From Betaproteobacteria bacterium (GTDB lineage Bacteria > Pseudomonadota > Gammaproteobacteria > Burkholderiales > SG8-39), in the NCBI GenBank assembly GCA_004297625.1, contig SCTY01000066.1:1-45628 (forward strand): a stretch of DNA of 45,628 nucleotides, read 5' to 3'. A program made the position numbers and the translations under genes. Below are positions 1 through 8,208 of the stretch, one piece after another. Below the pieces are notes generated by a model. That model made no database searches. It was not told the DNA's origin and worked only from the letters and a program-made list of their open reading frames with translations. Position 1 is the stretch's first letter. Each line of letters opens with the position of its first letter.

Positions 1-189
1 GCGCATGCTGAAGGGCCGCACCCGGTTCCAGGGGCACACGACGTCGCAGATGCCGCACTGGTAGCAGAACTGGAACGAAGCCCCGCCCTTCTCCTTGACG
101 AGGTCGGAGATTTCCTTGATAGGCGCTACCGCGTCCACGTGCTCCTCTTCTTTCCAGAGCGATGGTGCCGGTGCTTCGAGCTGTTTCAT
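1..189 (-). CDS. Fe-S binding protein, Hdr/DsrK-like (partial, N-terminus only)
   Basis: The first 63 codons of a minus-strand gene that runs off the left edge. The start is the ATG at 187-189. The translated piece contains CYQCGICDVVCPWNRVR, a CxxCxxCxxxCP cluster typical of 4Fe-4S domains in the heterodisulfide-reductase/DsrK/GlpC-like (Fe-S)-binding family, so an electron-transfer role at the cytoplasmic face is likely. The clustered cysteines at about residue 43 and an acidic N-terminal lead are visible; the second Fe-S motif and the CCG domains expected of the family would lie outside the window. It is divergent from the HD-domain gene at 260 with a 70-bp gap, in which I see no convincing promoter. 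Confidence 0.75.
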   Translation of the reverse strand, partial: MKQLEAPAPSLWKEEEHVDAVAPIKEISDLVKEKGGASFQFCYQCGICDVVCPWNRVRPFSMR

Positions 190-259
190 TGCGGTAGGTC
201 AAGCTTGCGAATGTCGAGTAAATCAGTCGGGATAGAAACGCGCAGTAAGATGCAGAGGG

Positions 260-1210
260 ATGAACCAGGTGCGAAAAGCGCTGGAGGCACGTGCGCCCGG
301 ATTGCACGCGCGCATCGAGAAGATGCTCGCCGATTCCGAGGCGCGCTATACGCGCAATGCCATGCAGGCGCCCTCGGAATTTCTCCTCGAGCACAGCCGG
401 CGCACCGCGGCCATCGCCTACCGGATCGCGCTCATGGAGAAGGTGGATCCTTTCCTGCCGTGCCTCATCGCGCTCTATCACGACGCCGGAAAATTTCACG
501 GCGGCGCCTACCACAAGGACGACGTGCCCGAAGAGGAGCACGCGGCCGCGCTCGCCGATCCGATGCTGAGCGCATCGGGCCTGAAGCGCAGCGAAATCGA
601 CGCCGTGCTGCACGGCCTGCGCGCGCTGTACAAGGATGCGCTGCCCGCGAGCGCCGCGTGCCGCGTGGTCCAGGATGCGGACCGGCTGGACAAGCTCGGC
701 GTGCTCGGCGTGGGCGCGTTCTTCACCAAGGCGGCGATGCGCGGCCGAGGCCTCGTCGCCGCGCTGACGAGCTCGCTCAGCCGCGAGCTCACCTACGCGC
801 GCGCTGCGCCGTACTCGATGCTCACGGAAACCGGGCGCAGGCTCGCGTGCGAGCAGGCCGCGAAGACCCTCGCCTTTTTCGACGACCTGCTGCAGGACCT
901 CGAGGACTGGGGCATCGCCTCGTTCGAGCGCCGCGTCGTCGTCCTCGAGGAGGATCTGCGGGCGCGCGACGGATCGCCCCTGCAGCGCCTCGAAGTGACG
1001 ATCGTGATGCCGCGCGCCTGCCCCGAATGCGATGCGTCCCTGAACCTCGCGCATTCGCGCCGGCGCGGCATCAAGTGCGAGCAGCTCGTGGTGCGCCTCG
1101 AATGCCGGGGCTGCGGCCATGCGCTCGAAACGCAGTTCTGCCTTCCCGTTTTTGCGCGCAGCGAAGATGACCGAGCCGAACTGGGCCGGGCTGTGGCGCC
1201 GGCTCACTGA
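260..1210 (+). CDS. HD-domain protein with C-terminal zinc ribbon
   Basis: 316 residues. An HD-superfamily metal phosphohydrolase domain occupies roughly residues 40-150: His45 (LLEHSRRTA), the His74-Asp75 pair (LIALYHDAGKF) and Asp139 (VVQDADRLD) give the H...HD...D metal-binding pattern. A C-terminal module has two CxxC pairs (CPEC near 254, CRGC near 281), which looks like a zinc ribbon. The ATG at 260 follows a purine-rich AGAGGG site. The next gene, a methyltransferase, starts 44 nt before this one ends, so the two are probably translationally coupled. HD proteins of this type hydrolyse nucleotides or phosphate esters; the substrate cannot be read from sequence. The HD plus CxxC combination is a less usual arrangement. 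Confidence 0.85.
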   Translation: MNQVRKALEARAPGLHARIEKMLADSEARYTRNAMQAPSEFLLEHSRRTAAIAYRIALMEKVDPFLPCLIALYHDAGKFHGGAYHKDDVPEEEHAAALADPMLSASGLKRSEIDAVLHGLRALYKDALPASAACRVVQDADRLDKLGVLGVGAFFTKAAMRGRGLVAALTSSLSRELTYARAAPYSMLTETGRRLACEQAAKTLAFFDDLLQDLEDWGIASFERRVVVLEEDLRARDGSPLQRLEVTIVMPRACPECDASLNLAHSRRRGIKCEQLVVRLECRGCGHALETQFCLPVFARSEDDRAELGRAVAPAH

Positions 1211-1916
1211 GCGCGCGCGCCGCCCGGAAGGGACGAACAAGCAAGGAACCGCACGTCCCGACCCGCTGCTCGATCGCGTGATCGAAAAGCTGCGGCCGGG
1301 CGACACGGTGCTCGACATCGGCGCGGGCAATGGGCGCTGCGCCATCCCCTTCGCGCGGGTTGCACGCAGCGTCACGGCGGTGGAGCCTTCCGCGAGCAGC
1401 ATTGCGCTTCTGCGCGAGAGTGGAGTGGCGAACCTCCGTTTGCTCCAGGCGCGATGGGAGGATGCCGAAGTCGAGCCGCACGACGTCGCGTTCTGCTCGC
1501 ACGCCATGTACAGCAGCGAGGACTTCGCGGCATTCGTGCGCAAGATGGAAGCGAAGGCGCGCAATTTCTGCTTCCTGGTGATGCGGGTGCCCAGCCACGA
1601 CGGGGTCATGCGCGAGCTCTCGCGCCGCATCTACGGCGAGCCGCACGACAGCCCGAACTTCTGGGTGGGCTACAACGCGCTCTACGACATGGGCATCTAT
1701 GCCAGCGTGGCGATGGAGCCCTCGCTGCGCCCGTGGACCGACGCGACGCTGGAAGATGCGCTGAGCCGCGCGCGGCGCCATCTGCAATTGGAGAGCGGCA
1801 GCGTCTGGGACGACGAGATCCGCGAGACGCTCGCGCAGCGCCTCACCTTCAGGGACGGACAGTATTACTGGCCGGACGGCATGCGCTCGGCCATGGCGTG
1901 GTGGCAGCCGGGCTAG
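1167..1916 (+). CDS. class I SAM-dependent methyltransferase
   Basis: 249 residues from the ATG at 1167. The SAM-binding motif I is clear (DTVLDIGAGNGRCAIPFA, around residues 45-60), followed by the acidic motif II (VTAVEPS) typical of the Rossmann methyltransferase fold. The substrate is unknown. The gene overlaps the end of the HD-domain gene by 44 nt in another frame. An upstream in-frame start at 1119 exists, but it would deepen the overlap and adds residues with no domain content. It converges on the phytochelatin-synthase-like gene; the two stop codons share the bases CTAG at 1913-1916. Its partner in the HD gene suggests a joint role in modifying or salvaging some metabolite, but this is inference. 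Confidence 0.82.
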   Translation: MTEPNWAGLWRRLTERARRPEGTNKQGTARPDPLLDRVIEKLRPGDTVLDIGAGNGRCAIPFARVARSVTAVEPSASSIALLRESGVANLRLLQARWEDAEVEPHDVAFCSHAMYSSEDFAAFVRKMEAKARNFCFLVMRVPSHDGVMRELSRRIYGEPHDSPNFWVGYNALYDMGIYASVAMEPSLRPWTDATLEDALSRARRHLQLESGSVWDDEIRETLAQRLTFRDGQYYWPDGMRSAMAWWQPG

Positions 1917-2623
1917 GGTGCCCGCTTTACGAGGACGTAGCCGCGGCTCTTGTTTTCGTTCGACGCATCGGGCGTGTTCATCGCCGCGAACAGGCTTTCG
2001 GCGCGCACCCAGACCGGCGGATATTTGTAGCGGGCGACGTCCATGACGAGGAAGCGATCGGTCTTCGCGTCGTAAGCCGCGAGCGGAGAGATATGCCCGC
2101 CACGCTCCTGGCCGAGCTCGCGCCGCAGGTAATTCACCAGCACGTAATGGTCCGGGCGGGACAGGTACTCGAGCGCCTCGGCGCGGAAGCGCGCGAAGCC
2201 GACGTCGGACGCGTGCCTCACCGCGGCGTGGACGCCATGGCTCTCCAATATCGCGCCGAGCTGATCGAGCGTCGTGCCGCGCTTTGAGAGCACCGCCTGC
2301 GGCAGGATGCGCTCGGTGGTTTCGTTCAGCACGTTGTCCTGGGTGAAGAGCCGGTAGGGCGCGTATTCGGGGGTGGTCGGCGCCGGGACCCCGAGCGCGT
2401 TCAAGACCATCGCCGTGGCGGCGACGCCGCAGTAGGACTGCGTCTTCTGCGTGACGAAATGGAGGCTGAGCGGCAGATAGGGCTTGCGCGCTTCGCTTTC
2501 CAGCAGCAGCTTCTCGCCCGCTTCGCTTCCCAGGCTGATGAGCTCCGGCGCAAGGGGCAGCGTGTCGGCGCGCGCCGCGGCCAGGGCGAGCAACGCGATC
2601 GCGATCGCGGTGAGGAGCCTCAT
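1913..2623 (-). CDS. phytochelatin synthase-like cysteine peptidase, secreted
   Basis: 236 residues, starting at the ATG complement at 2621-2623. Residues 1-19 are a signal peptide (MRLLTAIAIALLALAAARA), so the protein is probably periplasmic. The catalytic triad of the phytochelatin-synthase fold (papain clan) is visible: Cys65 in TQSYCGVAATAMVLNAL, His177 in GGHISPLAAYD and Asp195 in FLVMDVARYKYPPVW; the spacings match those of the cyanobacterial enzyme. Like other short bacterial homologues it lacks the plant C-terminal Cys-rich domain, and by family knowledge it is more likely to cleave glutathione to gamma-glutamylcysteine than to make long phytochelatins. It begins 2 bp after the Nramp transporter gene ends, so the two form an operon linked to metal handling. 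Confidence 0.88.
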   Translation of the reverse strand: MRLLTAIAIALLALAAARADTLPLAPELISLGSEAGEKLLLESEARKPYLPLSLHFVTQKTQSYCGVAATAMVLNALGVPAPTTPEYAPYRLFTQDNVLNETTERILPQAVLSKRGTTLDQLGAILESHGVHAAVRHASDVGFARFRAEALEYLSRPDHYVLVNYLRRELGQERGGHISPLAAYDAKTDRFLVMDVARYKYPPVWVRAESLFAAMNTPDASNENKSRGYVLVKRAP

Positions 2624-2625
2624 GC

Positions 2626-3900
2626 CTATAGAAGATAAAACATTAGGCCGACCGCGACAGCCATGACCGCCGTGGCCAGCCATCCGAGGCGCTTCAGCCG
2701 ACGCCGCGCGACGAAGGGGCCCATGGTGTGCGGATCGGCGACCAGGATCATCAGGACGAGCATGATAGGCACGGAGACCACGCCGTTGATGATCGCGGCC
2801 CAAAGAAGCGCCTTCATGGAATCGATACCCGAGAGGTCGATCAGCACGCCGAGCACCGTCGCGATGGTCAGGATCGAGTAAAAGCCGCGCGCTTCGGCGA
2901 GAGGCAGGCCGAGGCCGATCGGCCAGCGAAACGTCTCGGCGACCGCGTACGCGGCCGAGCCGGCGAGGATCGGGACCGCGAGCAGTCCCGTGCCGATGAT
3001 GCCGCAGGCAAAAAGCAGGAACGCGAAATCGCCGGCGAGGGGACGCAGCGCCTCCGCGGCCTGCGCGGCGCTGCGTATTTCGGTTATGCCCGCCACGTGG
3101 AGCGTCGCGGCGGTCGTGAGCATGATGCAGAACGCGACGATGTTCGAGAACGTCATCCCGACATACGTGTCGATCTTGATGCGCCGGAAATGCTGGCGCG
3201 CCTGCTCCGGCGCTTCCTTGAGGGGCCCGTGTCCGGGGGTCGCGCGCTGCTCCTCCACCTCCTGCGAAGCCTGCCAGAAGAAAAGGTAGGGGCTGATCGT
3301 CGTGCCGAGCACCGCGACCAGCACGGACACGTAGTCCTTGTCCGCCGAGAGGGTCGGAATGAGCGTCTGGGTGAGCGCCTCGAACGGCGTGTGGACGACC
3401 AGCACAGCGCCGACGTAAGCGAAGAGCGCGAGGGTGAGGAGCTTGAGGATCGGCGAGTAGCGCGGAAACGGGATGAAGATCTGCAGCGTCAGCGAGACGA
3501 GCGCGAACAGGATGATGTACACGCTGCTAGTGCCGCCAAGCAAGAGCACGAGCGCATCGCCCATGGCGCCAAGGTCCGCGGCGATGTTGAGGGTGTTCGC
3601 CACGGCGAGCAGCGAGACGATGAGGTAGACCAGCGGCGGCGGGAACCGCTCGCGGATGTTGGCCGCGAGGCCGTGCCCGGTGACGCGGCCGATGCGCGCG
3701 CTGACGATCTGGATCCCGATCATCAGCGGGGTGGTGAAAAGCACCGACCAGAGCAGCCCGTAGCCGTATTGCGCGCCCGCCTGCGAATAGGTCGCGATGC
3801 CGCTCGGATCGTCGTCGGCCGCTCCCGTGACCAGCCCGGGGCCGAGCTTCTTCAGGAGCGGCACATGCGCGCGCTCGCGCTCTTCGTCTTGCTGGTTCAC
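2626..3900 (-). CDS. Nramp-family divalent metal transporter
   Basis: 424 residues with about eleven hydrophobic helices, as in the Nramp (SLC11) family of proton-coupled metal transporters of the inner membrane. The first unwound helix carries ADDDPSGIATYSQAG (DPSG at residues 31-34) where classical MntH has DPGN, and the sixth carries TTISPYLFFWQ (about 201-210) where MntH has a Met-Pro-His-Asn type motif. The metal-coordinating Met and Asn of canonical Nramps are therefore absent, and substrate preference may differ from Mn/Fe. It is divergent from the D-aminoacylase gene (28-bp gap) and is the first gene of an operon with the phytochelatin-synthase-like gene. Confidence 0.9.
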   Translation of the reverse strand: MNQQDEERERAHVPLLKKLGPGLVTGAADDDPSGIATYSQAGAQYGYGLLWSVLFTTPLMIGIQIVSARIGRVTGHGLAANIRERFPPPLVYLIVSLLAVANTLNIAADLGAMGDALVLLLGGTSSVYIILFALVSLTLQIFIPFPRYSPILKLLTLALFAYVGAVLVVHTPFEALTQTLIPTLSADKDYVSVLVAVLGTTISPYLFFWQASQEVEEQRATPGHGPLKEAPEQARQHFRRIKIDTYVGMTFSNIVAFCIMLTTAATLHVAGITEIRSAAQAAEALRPLAGDFAFLLFACGIIGTGLLAVPILAGSAAYAVAETFRWPIGLGLPLAEARGFYSILTIATVLGVLIDLSGIDSMKALLWAAIINGVVSVPIMLVLMILVADPHTMGPFVARRRLKRLGWLATAVMAVAVGLMFYLL

Positions 3901-3928
3901 CGAGCGGGGTTTATAGCAAAATGCGCCG

Positions 3929-5371
3929 ATGCGCTACGACATGGTGATTCGCAATGCGAGCGTGATCGACGGCACGCGCGCGCCGCGTTTTCAGGCCGAT
4001 ATCGGCGTCGTGAATGGCCGCATCGAAAAGATTGGAAATCTGAAAAGCGAACCTTCCGATCTGGTGGTCGACGCCGCGGGGAAGATCGCCGCGCCGGGGT
4101 TCATCGACGCGCACACGCACGACGACCGGCTGATGCTCTCGTTCCCGGAGATGGCGCCGAAGGTGAGCCAGGGCGTGACCACGGTGGTGGCCGGGAATTG
4201 CGGCATCTCGCTCGCGCCGGCGCCGAACGGGATGCGGCCGCCGGTCCCGGTTCCCCTCGATCTCCTGGACGACGAAGGCGGCTGGTTCCGCTTCCGCACG
4301 TTCCGCGAATATGTCGAGGCGCTGCGCGCGCAGCCGGCGGCGACGAACTGCGCGCTGCTCGTCGGCCATTCGATGCTGCGCGTGCAGACCCTGGGCAACC
4401 TGGGAAAGCCCGCTTCGCCGGCGGAAATCGGCCGGATGCGCGAGATGGTCGACGAGGCGCTCGCGGCCGGGGCGATCGGCGTATCGACCGGCCTTTATTA
4501 CGAGCCGGCCTGCGCAGCGCCGACCAAGGAAGTGATCGAGGTGTGCCGGCCCCTCGCCAGCCGCAATGGCCTTTATTGCACGCACATGCGCGACGAGGGC
4601 GACCGGGTCATGGACTCGCTCGACGAGAGCTTCCGCATCGGCAAGGCGCTCGGCGTGCCGGTGGTGGTGTCGCACCACAAGGTGGCCGGCAAGCCGAACC
4701 ACGGCCGCTCGGCCGAGACGCTGCCGCTCATCGCCGCGCGCATGCGCGGGCAGAAGATCGGCCTCGACTGCTACCCGTACTGCGCCTCCTCGACCGTTCT
4801 TTCCTTTGGTAGAACTCTGGTGGCTTCCAAGACGCTCGTCACTTGGTCCAAGGCCCACCCTGAGTTTTCAGGTTTTGACCTGAAAGAAATTTCGGCCCGG
4901 CTGGGGTTGAGCGTTGAAAAAACCGTTGAAAAGCTGGTTCCCGCCGGGGCGATCTACTTCTCCATGGACGAGGCCGACGTGCAGCGCATCCTCGCCTTCG
5001 AATCGACCATGATCGGCTCGGACGGCCTGCCGCACGACGCCGCGCCGCACCCGCGGCTGTGGGGAACGTTCCCGCGGGTGCTCGGGCACTACTCGAGGAA
5101 GCTCAATCTCTTTCCGCTCGAGACCGCGGTTTACAAGATGACCGGGCTCACGGCAAAGACTTTCGGCCTTGCCGAGCGCGGCGTGTTGAAGGAAGGCTAC
5201 GCCGCCGATATCGTCATCTTCGACGAGAACGAGATCGAGGATGCGGCGAGCTTCGAGAAGCCCATTCAGCCGGCGAAGGGCATCGACACCGTGATCGTGA
5301 ACGGCGCGCTCGTCTGGAGCGGGGGGAAGCCGAGCGGGGCGCGGCCAGGACGGGTGCTGGCGCGCGCCTGA
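3929..5371 (+). CDS. N-acyl-D-amino-acid deacylase family amidohydrolase
   Basis: 480 residues, the usual length for D-aminoacylases. The N-terminal beta-sandwich (DMVIRNASVIDGT) leads to the TIM-barrel metal site: His62-x-His64 (FIDAHTHDD), Cys91 in VVAGNCGISLAPAP, histidines in YCTHMRDEGD and VVSHHKVAGK, and the catalytic Asp in MIGSDGLPHD. These are the residues of zinc D-aminoacylases, which release D-amino acids from N-acyl-D-amino acids in the cytoplasm; related enzymes act on N-acyl-D-glutamate or dihydropyrimidines. A stretch at about 4795-4940 is visibly AT-richer than its surroundings but keeps the reading frame and family sequence. A thioesterase gene follows after 26 bp. Confidence 0.88.
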   Translation: MRYDMVIRNASVIDGTRAPRFQADIGVVNGRIEKIGNLKSEPSDLVVDAAGKIAAPGFIDAHTHDDRLMLSFPEMAPKVSQGVTTVVAGNCGISLAPAPNGMRPPVPVPLDLLDDEGGWFRFRTFREYVEALRAQPAATNCALLVGHSMLRVQTLGNLGKPASPAEIGRMREMVDEALAAGAIGVSTGLYYEPACAAPTKEVIEVCRPLASRNGLYCTHMRDEGDRVMDSLDESFRIGKALGVPVVVSHHKVAGKPNHGRSAETLPLIAARMRGQKIGLDCYPYCASSTVLSFGRTLVASKTLVTWSKAHPEFSGFDLKEISARLGLSVEKTVEKLVPAGAIYFSMDEADVQRILAFESTMIGSDGLPHDAAPHPRLWGTFPRVLGHYSRKLNLFPLETAVYKMTGLTAKTFGLAERGVLKEGYAADIVIFDENEIEDAASFEKPIQPAKGIDTVIVNGALVWSGGKPSGARPGRVLARA

Positions 5372-5397
5372 GAAAATCGTTGATGTCGGGAGAAAAC

Positions 5398-5817
5398 ATG
5401 GAAAAGTGGTTCGAGCTGTTCCGCTCCATCGTCATGCCGGCGCAGTGCGACGGCTACGGACACATGAACGTGCGCTATTACGCGGGGTTCTTCGATGACG
5501 CGGCGTGGCACTTCCCGGCGATGGCCGGCCTGTCGCTCTCGGAGCTGCGCGCCCGCGGGTTCGGCACCGTCGTGGCCACCATGACCACCGATTTCCACAA
5601 CGAAATCAGGGCCGGCGAGCTGGTGCTGATCAAGGGGGCCATCACGCGCGTCGGCACGAAGAGCTTCAACTACGAGATGCGCCTCTACGAGCCGGACTCG
5701 ATGCGCCATTGCGCGACGCACAAGGCGGTCGAGGTGTGCTTCGACACCGCGAAACGGCAAAGCGCGCCGCTGCCGGAAGACTTCGCGGCCAAGCTGCGCG
5801 CCATTGCGCTCGGTTAA
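5398..5817 (+). CDS. acyl-CoA thioesterase, hotdog fold (4HBT/FadM-like)
   Basis: 139 residues with the 4HBT hotdog signature: AQCDGYGHMNVRYYAGFFDDA (Asp near residue 18 followed by GHMN, the catalytic motif of the 4-hydroxybenzoyl-CoA/YbgC/FadM group). Such enzymes hydrolyse acyl-CoA thioesters in the cytoplasm. I chose the ATG at 5398 because GGGAG lies just upstream at 5388-5392; an in-frame ATG at 5383 is the alternative and would add five residues. The spacing after the D-aminoacylase gene suggests co-transcription. A 7-bp inverted repeat (CGGTTAA at 5811 with TTAACCG at 5824) overlaps the stop codon but lacks a T-run. Confidence 0.85.
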   Translation: MEKWFELFRSIVMPAQCDGYGHMNVRYYAGFFDDAAWHFPAMAGLSLSELRARGFGTVVATMTTDFHNEIRAGELVLIKGAITRVGTKSFNYEMRLYEPDSMRHCATHKAVEVCFDTAKRQSAPLPEDFAAKLRAIALG

Positions 5818-5871
5818 ACCGGCTTAACCGGCCCGCTTATAGCCGTAACCGCGGCGGCGGACGATGGTTTC

Positions 5872-6240
5872 ATGTCGTCCGCTTACGACCTCGTAGTGGA
5901 AGACGGTTTCATCCGAGTGATCTACCGCGGCCCGCAGGACTTCGAGACCACCAACAACTCCATAGCGGATGCCGCCCGGCTGGCGAAGCAAGCGGGCGTC
6001 ACGTCGGTCCTGTTCGATTTCACCTTCGCCGATCCGAAGGGCTATTTCGCCGAAACGGTGAGGCACGCCGAACGGGCGAGCGCGCTGGGGATGCCGCTGG
6101 AATTCCGCATCGCCTTCTACAGTCCCTCGCAATTCGACGCGGTGGATTTCATGGAGACGGTGGCTCGCAACCGCGGGTATACGGCGCGCGCATTCAGCCG
6201 CGAGGAAGATGCGGTGAAGTGGCTTACGGGTCCGGCTTGA
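5872..6240 (+). CDS. SpoIIAA/STAS-like hypothetical protein
   Basis: 122 residues. Alternating hydrophobic strands and helices (for example VTSVLFDFTFADP followed by a helical stretch, then EFRIAFYSPSQFDAVDFMETVA) resemble the SpoIIAA-like/STAS fold that occurs in many small proteobacterial proteins of unknown role. No catalytic motif is visible. It lies 54 bp after the thioesterase gene and converges with the LysR gene, whose stop is only 4 bp away. No good Shine-Dalgarno precedes the ATG at 5872. The function is unknown; the fold assignment is by pattern only. Confidence 0.7.
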   Translation: MSSAYDLVVEDGFIRVIYRGPQDFETTNNSIADAARLAKQAGVTSVLFDFTFADPKGYFAETVRHAERASALGMPLEFRIAFYSPSQFDAVDFMETVARNRGYTARAFSREEDAVKWLTGPA

Positions 6241-6244
6241 GCGT

Positions 6245-7168
6245 TCAGCGGTAGCGCGAAGGCCAGCGCCCGCTCGACTTGAACTCCTCTACGAGCTCCC
6301 TGATCAAGCGGCAAACGGCGCGGGTACCGAGCGAGGCGGCGTGATGCGTGGAGGTGGCGAGCACCACCTTCTGCGATAGCGCGGGGGAGGAAATTTCGGC
6401 AATCGCCGCTTGGCCGGCGTGCACCTCGGTGAGCACCGATGCGGCCGACAGCACGGTGTAACAGCGCCGGGCAAGGACGATGCTCTTGATGGCCGGGTAG
6501 GCGTTGACTTCCAGCGCGACGTTGAGCGTCTGGCGGCGCTTCGCGGCCACGGCCTGCAGCAAGCGGCGGATCGCGTGCGGCATGGCGGGCAGGACCAGCG
6601 GCAGCTTGCAGACTTCGTCGAACGCGAGGCTCGTACTCCGAAGGACCTCGACATCGGGCGACCCGACGAGATACAGCCGCTCATCGATGAGCAGCTCGTG
6701 CCGGATGCTCACGCTCTCCTGCGGCTGGTACACGACGCCCACGTCGGCCTTGCCGTGGACCAGCCATTCCATGATGTGGCCGCTGTATCCCTCCCCGACC
6801 TGGATGCGCATGTCGGGGAGGTTGCGCTGCACCTGCGCGAGAAGCGGCACCCAGAGTATCGCCCCGGCGGCCGGCGCCATGGCCACCGAAACGGTGCCCG
6901 CGGGCCGCTCGCGCAGCGAGCGGACCTCCTCGCGGGCCGAGTCGGCGTCCTGCATGATCGAGCGCGCCCGGGGAAGAAAGCGCTTGCCCGCCTCGGTGAG
7001 AACCATGCCGCGGCCGTTTCTCGAAAGCAGCGGCGCGCCGAGCTCGAGCTCCAGATCGCGGATCTGCCGGCTCAGCACCGGCTGCGCGACGGAAAGGTCC
7101 GTGGCTGCGCGGGTCAGGCTCCCGTGCTCCGCTACGCGCACGAAGAACGTCAGCTGGCGCAGGTCCAT
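6245..7168 (-). CDS. LysR-family transcriptional regulator
   Basis: 307 residues. The N-terminal winged helix-turn-helix is typical (LTFFVRVAEHGSLTRAATDL then AQPVLSRQIRDLE and LLSRNGRGMVLTEAGKRFL, residues 5-65), with a linker helix and a periplasmic-binding-like effector domain to the end. It is closest in style to the Nac/Cbl branch of LysR proteins that regulate nitrogen or aromatic metabolism. It is transcribed divergently from the livH-amidase-hydantoinase operon with a 131-bp shared promoter region, the classic layout for a LysR activator of the adjacent operon, so the likely effector is that operon's substrate or a breakdown product. Confidence 0.93.
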   Translation of the reverse strand: MDLRQLTFFVRVAEHGSLTRAATDLSVAQPVLSRQIRDLELELGAPLLSRNGRGMVLTEAGKRFLPRARSIMQDADSAREEVRSLRERPAGTVSVAMAPAAGAILWVPLLAQVQRNLPDMRIQVGEGYSGHIMEWLVHGKADVGVVYQPQESVSIRHELLIDERLYLVGSPDVEVLRSTSLAFDEVCKLPLVLPAMPHAIRRLLQAVAAKRRQTLNVALEVNAYPAIKSIVLARRCYTVLSAASVLTEVHAGQAAIAEISSPALSQKVVLATSTHHAASLGTRAVCRLIRELVEEFKSSGRWPSRYR

Positions 7169-7181
7169 CGCGACCGATCCA

Positions 7182-7200
7182 TATGAGCCGGGGCAGCATA
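7182..7200. promoter_or_regulatory. candidate LysR-type operator (TATG-N11-CATA)
   Basis: In the 131-bp region between the divergent LysR gene and livH there is a dyad TATG-11 bp-CATA at 7182-7200, which fits the T-N11-A recognition pattern of LysR regulators. It lies 13 bp upstream of the LysR start codon, which would suit autoregulation and shared control. A second shorter dyad (TATTCGGCATA, 7224-7234) lies nearer livH. This is motif-based only. Confidence 0.45.
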
Positions 7201-7299
7201 CCGCAAAACACGCCGATCCTTCGTATTCGGCATAGCTGGTTGTACGGCCGCGATGTTTGCAAGGCGGGCCGGATTGCCCACAATCAACAGGAAGACGCC

Positions 7300-8208
7300 A
7301 TGGATTTCATTCCTTCGCTCGAGTGGATTACGAATCCGACGGTCTTGGCGCGTCAATTCATGGCGGGCCTGTCCAATGGCGCGCTCTTGTTCCTCGTCGC
7401 GGCCGGCCTTTCGCTCATCTTCGGCGTGTCACGCATCATCAACTTCGCGCACGGTGCGGTGTACATGCTCGGGGCTTACTTTGCCTGGACGGTAGTCGGT
7501 GCCGCGAGCAGGAGCCCGCTTGCTTTTGCGGCCGCGATCGTCTTCGCCACGCTCGCGAGCTTCGTGTTCGGAGTGCTCTTCGAGATGCTCTTCCTGCGGC
7601 GGATTTACCGCTCCGAGCAAGCGTTTCAGCTCCTGGTCACCTTTGCGCTGGTGCTGATCCTCGGCGATGCGGTACGGCTCATTTGGGGCCGGGAGGAAAA
7701 CTCGGGGCTCGTGCCGGCCGGCCTGGAAGGCGCGGTGCGCATATTCGGCGTCGTCATGCCCACCTACCGCATATTCCTCATCGCAGTCGGTGCGCTGGTG
7801 TGCATAACTCTCTGGCGGGTGCTTTACCGCTCGCGCATCGGGGTGCTGATCCGCGCGGCGACGGTGGATCGAGACATGCTCAAGGCGCTCGGCGTGCGTA
7901 CCGACCGCATCTTCACGCTGGTTTTCGGACTGGGATGCGGGCTCGCCGGCTTGGCGGGCGGCCTCTCCGTGCCGATCGTCTCGGTCGGTCCCGGCCTGCA
8001 CTCGCAGGTCCTCATCGAAGCGTTCGCGGTCGTGGTGATCGGCGGAATGGGCAGCTTTCCCGGTGCGCTCGTCGGCGCTTTCCTGCTCGGCCAGGCGAAT
8101 GCCTTCGGCGTTCTGGCTGCGCCGGCGCTCGCGATCGTGCTGCCGTTCCTGGTGATGACGCTGGTATTGATGTTCCGCCCACTGGGGCTCTTCGGCAGGC
8201 CCGATTGA
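7300..8208 (+). CDS. livH: branched-chain amino acid-type ABC transporter permease (LivH)
   Basis: 302 residues, starting at the ATG at 7300 behind AGGAAG; longer open frame upstream has no membrane content. It is a hydrophobic polytopic inner-membrane protein with the LivH signatures SLIFGVSRIINFAHGAVYMLGAY near the N-terminus and VIGGMGSFPGALVGAFLLG near the C-terminus, in the HAAT family of ABC permeases. It should pair with LivM in the membrane channel. As the first gene of an operon containing an amidase and hydantoinase, its substrate is probably an amide, ureide or hydantoin-type compound rather than leucine itself. Confidence 0.92.
   Translation: MDFIPSLEWITNPTVLARQFMAGLSNGALLFLVAAGLSLIFGVSRIINFAHGAVYMLGAYFAWTVVGAASRSPLAFAAAIVFATLASFVFGVLFEMLFLRRIYRSEQAFQLLVTFALVLILGDAVRLIWGREENSGLVPAGLEGAVRIFGVVMPTYRIFLIAVGALVCITLWRVLYRSRIGVLIRAATVDRDMLKALGVRTDRIFTLVFGLGCGLAGLAGGLSVPIVSVGPGLHSQVLIEAFAVVVIGGMGSFPGALVGAFLLGQANAFGVLAAPALAIVLPFLVMTLVLMFRPLGLFGRPD

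Noticed and set aside
2728..4812. A 694-codon open frame on the plus strand opposite the Nramp gene
   Set aside because: It is antisense to a clear Nramp transporter and then lies out of frame in the D-aminoacylase gene. Its Arg/Glu/Asp-rich composition is what GC-rich antisense frames give; no domain is visible.
4866..4885. TTTCAGGT-TTTG-ACCTGAAA hairpin
   Set aside because: It is inside the D-aminoacylase coding sequence, whose protein is normal across it. No regulatory role is supported.
5811..5830. CGGTTAA/TTAACCG inverted repeat after the thioesterase gene as terminator
   Set aside because: It overlaps the stop codon and has no T-run; the following gene continues in the same direction.
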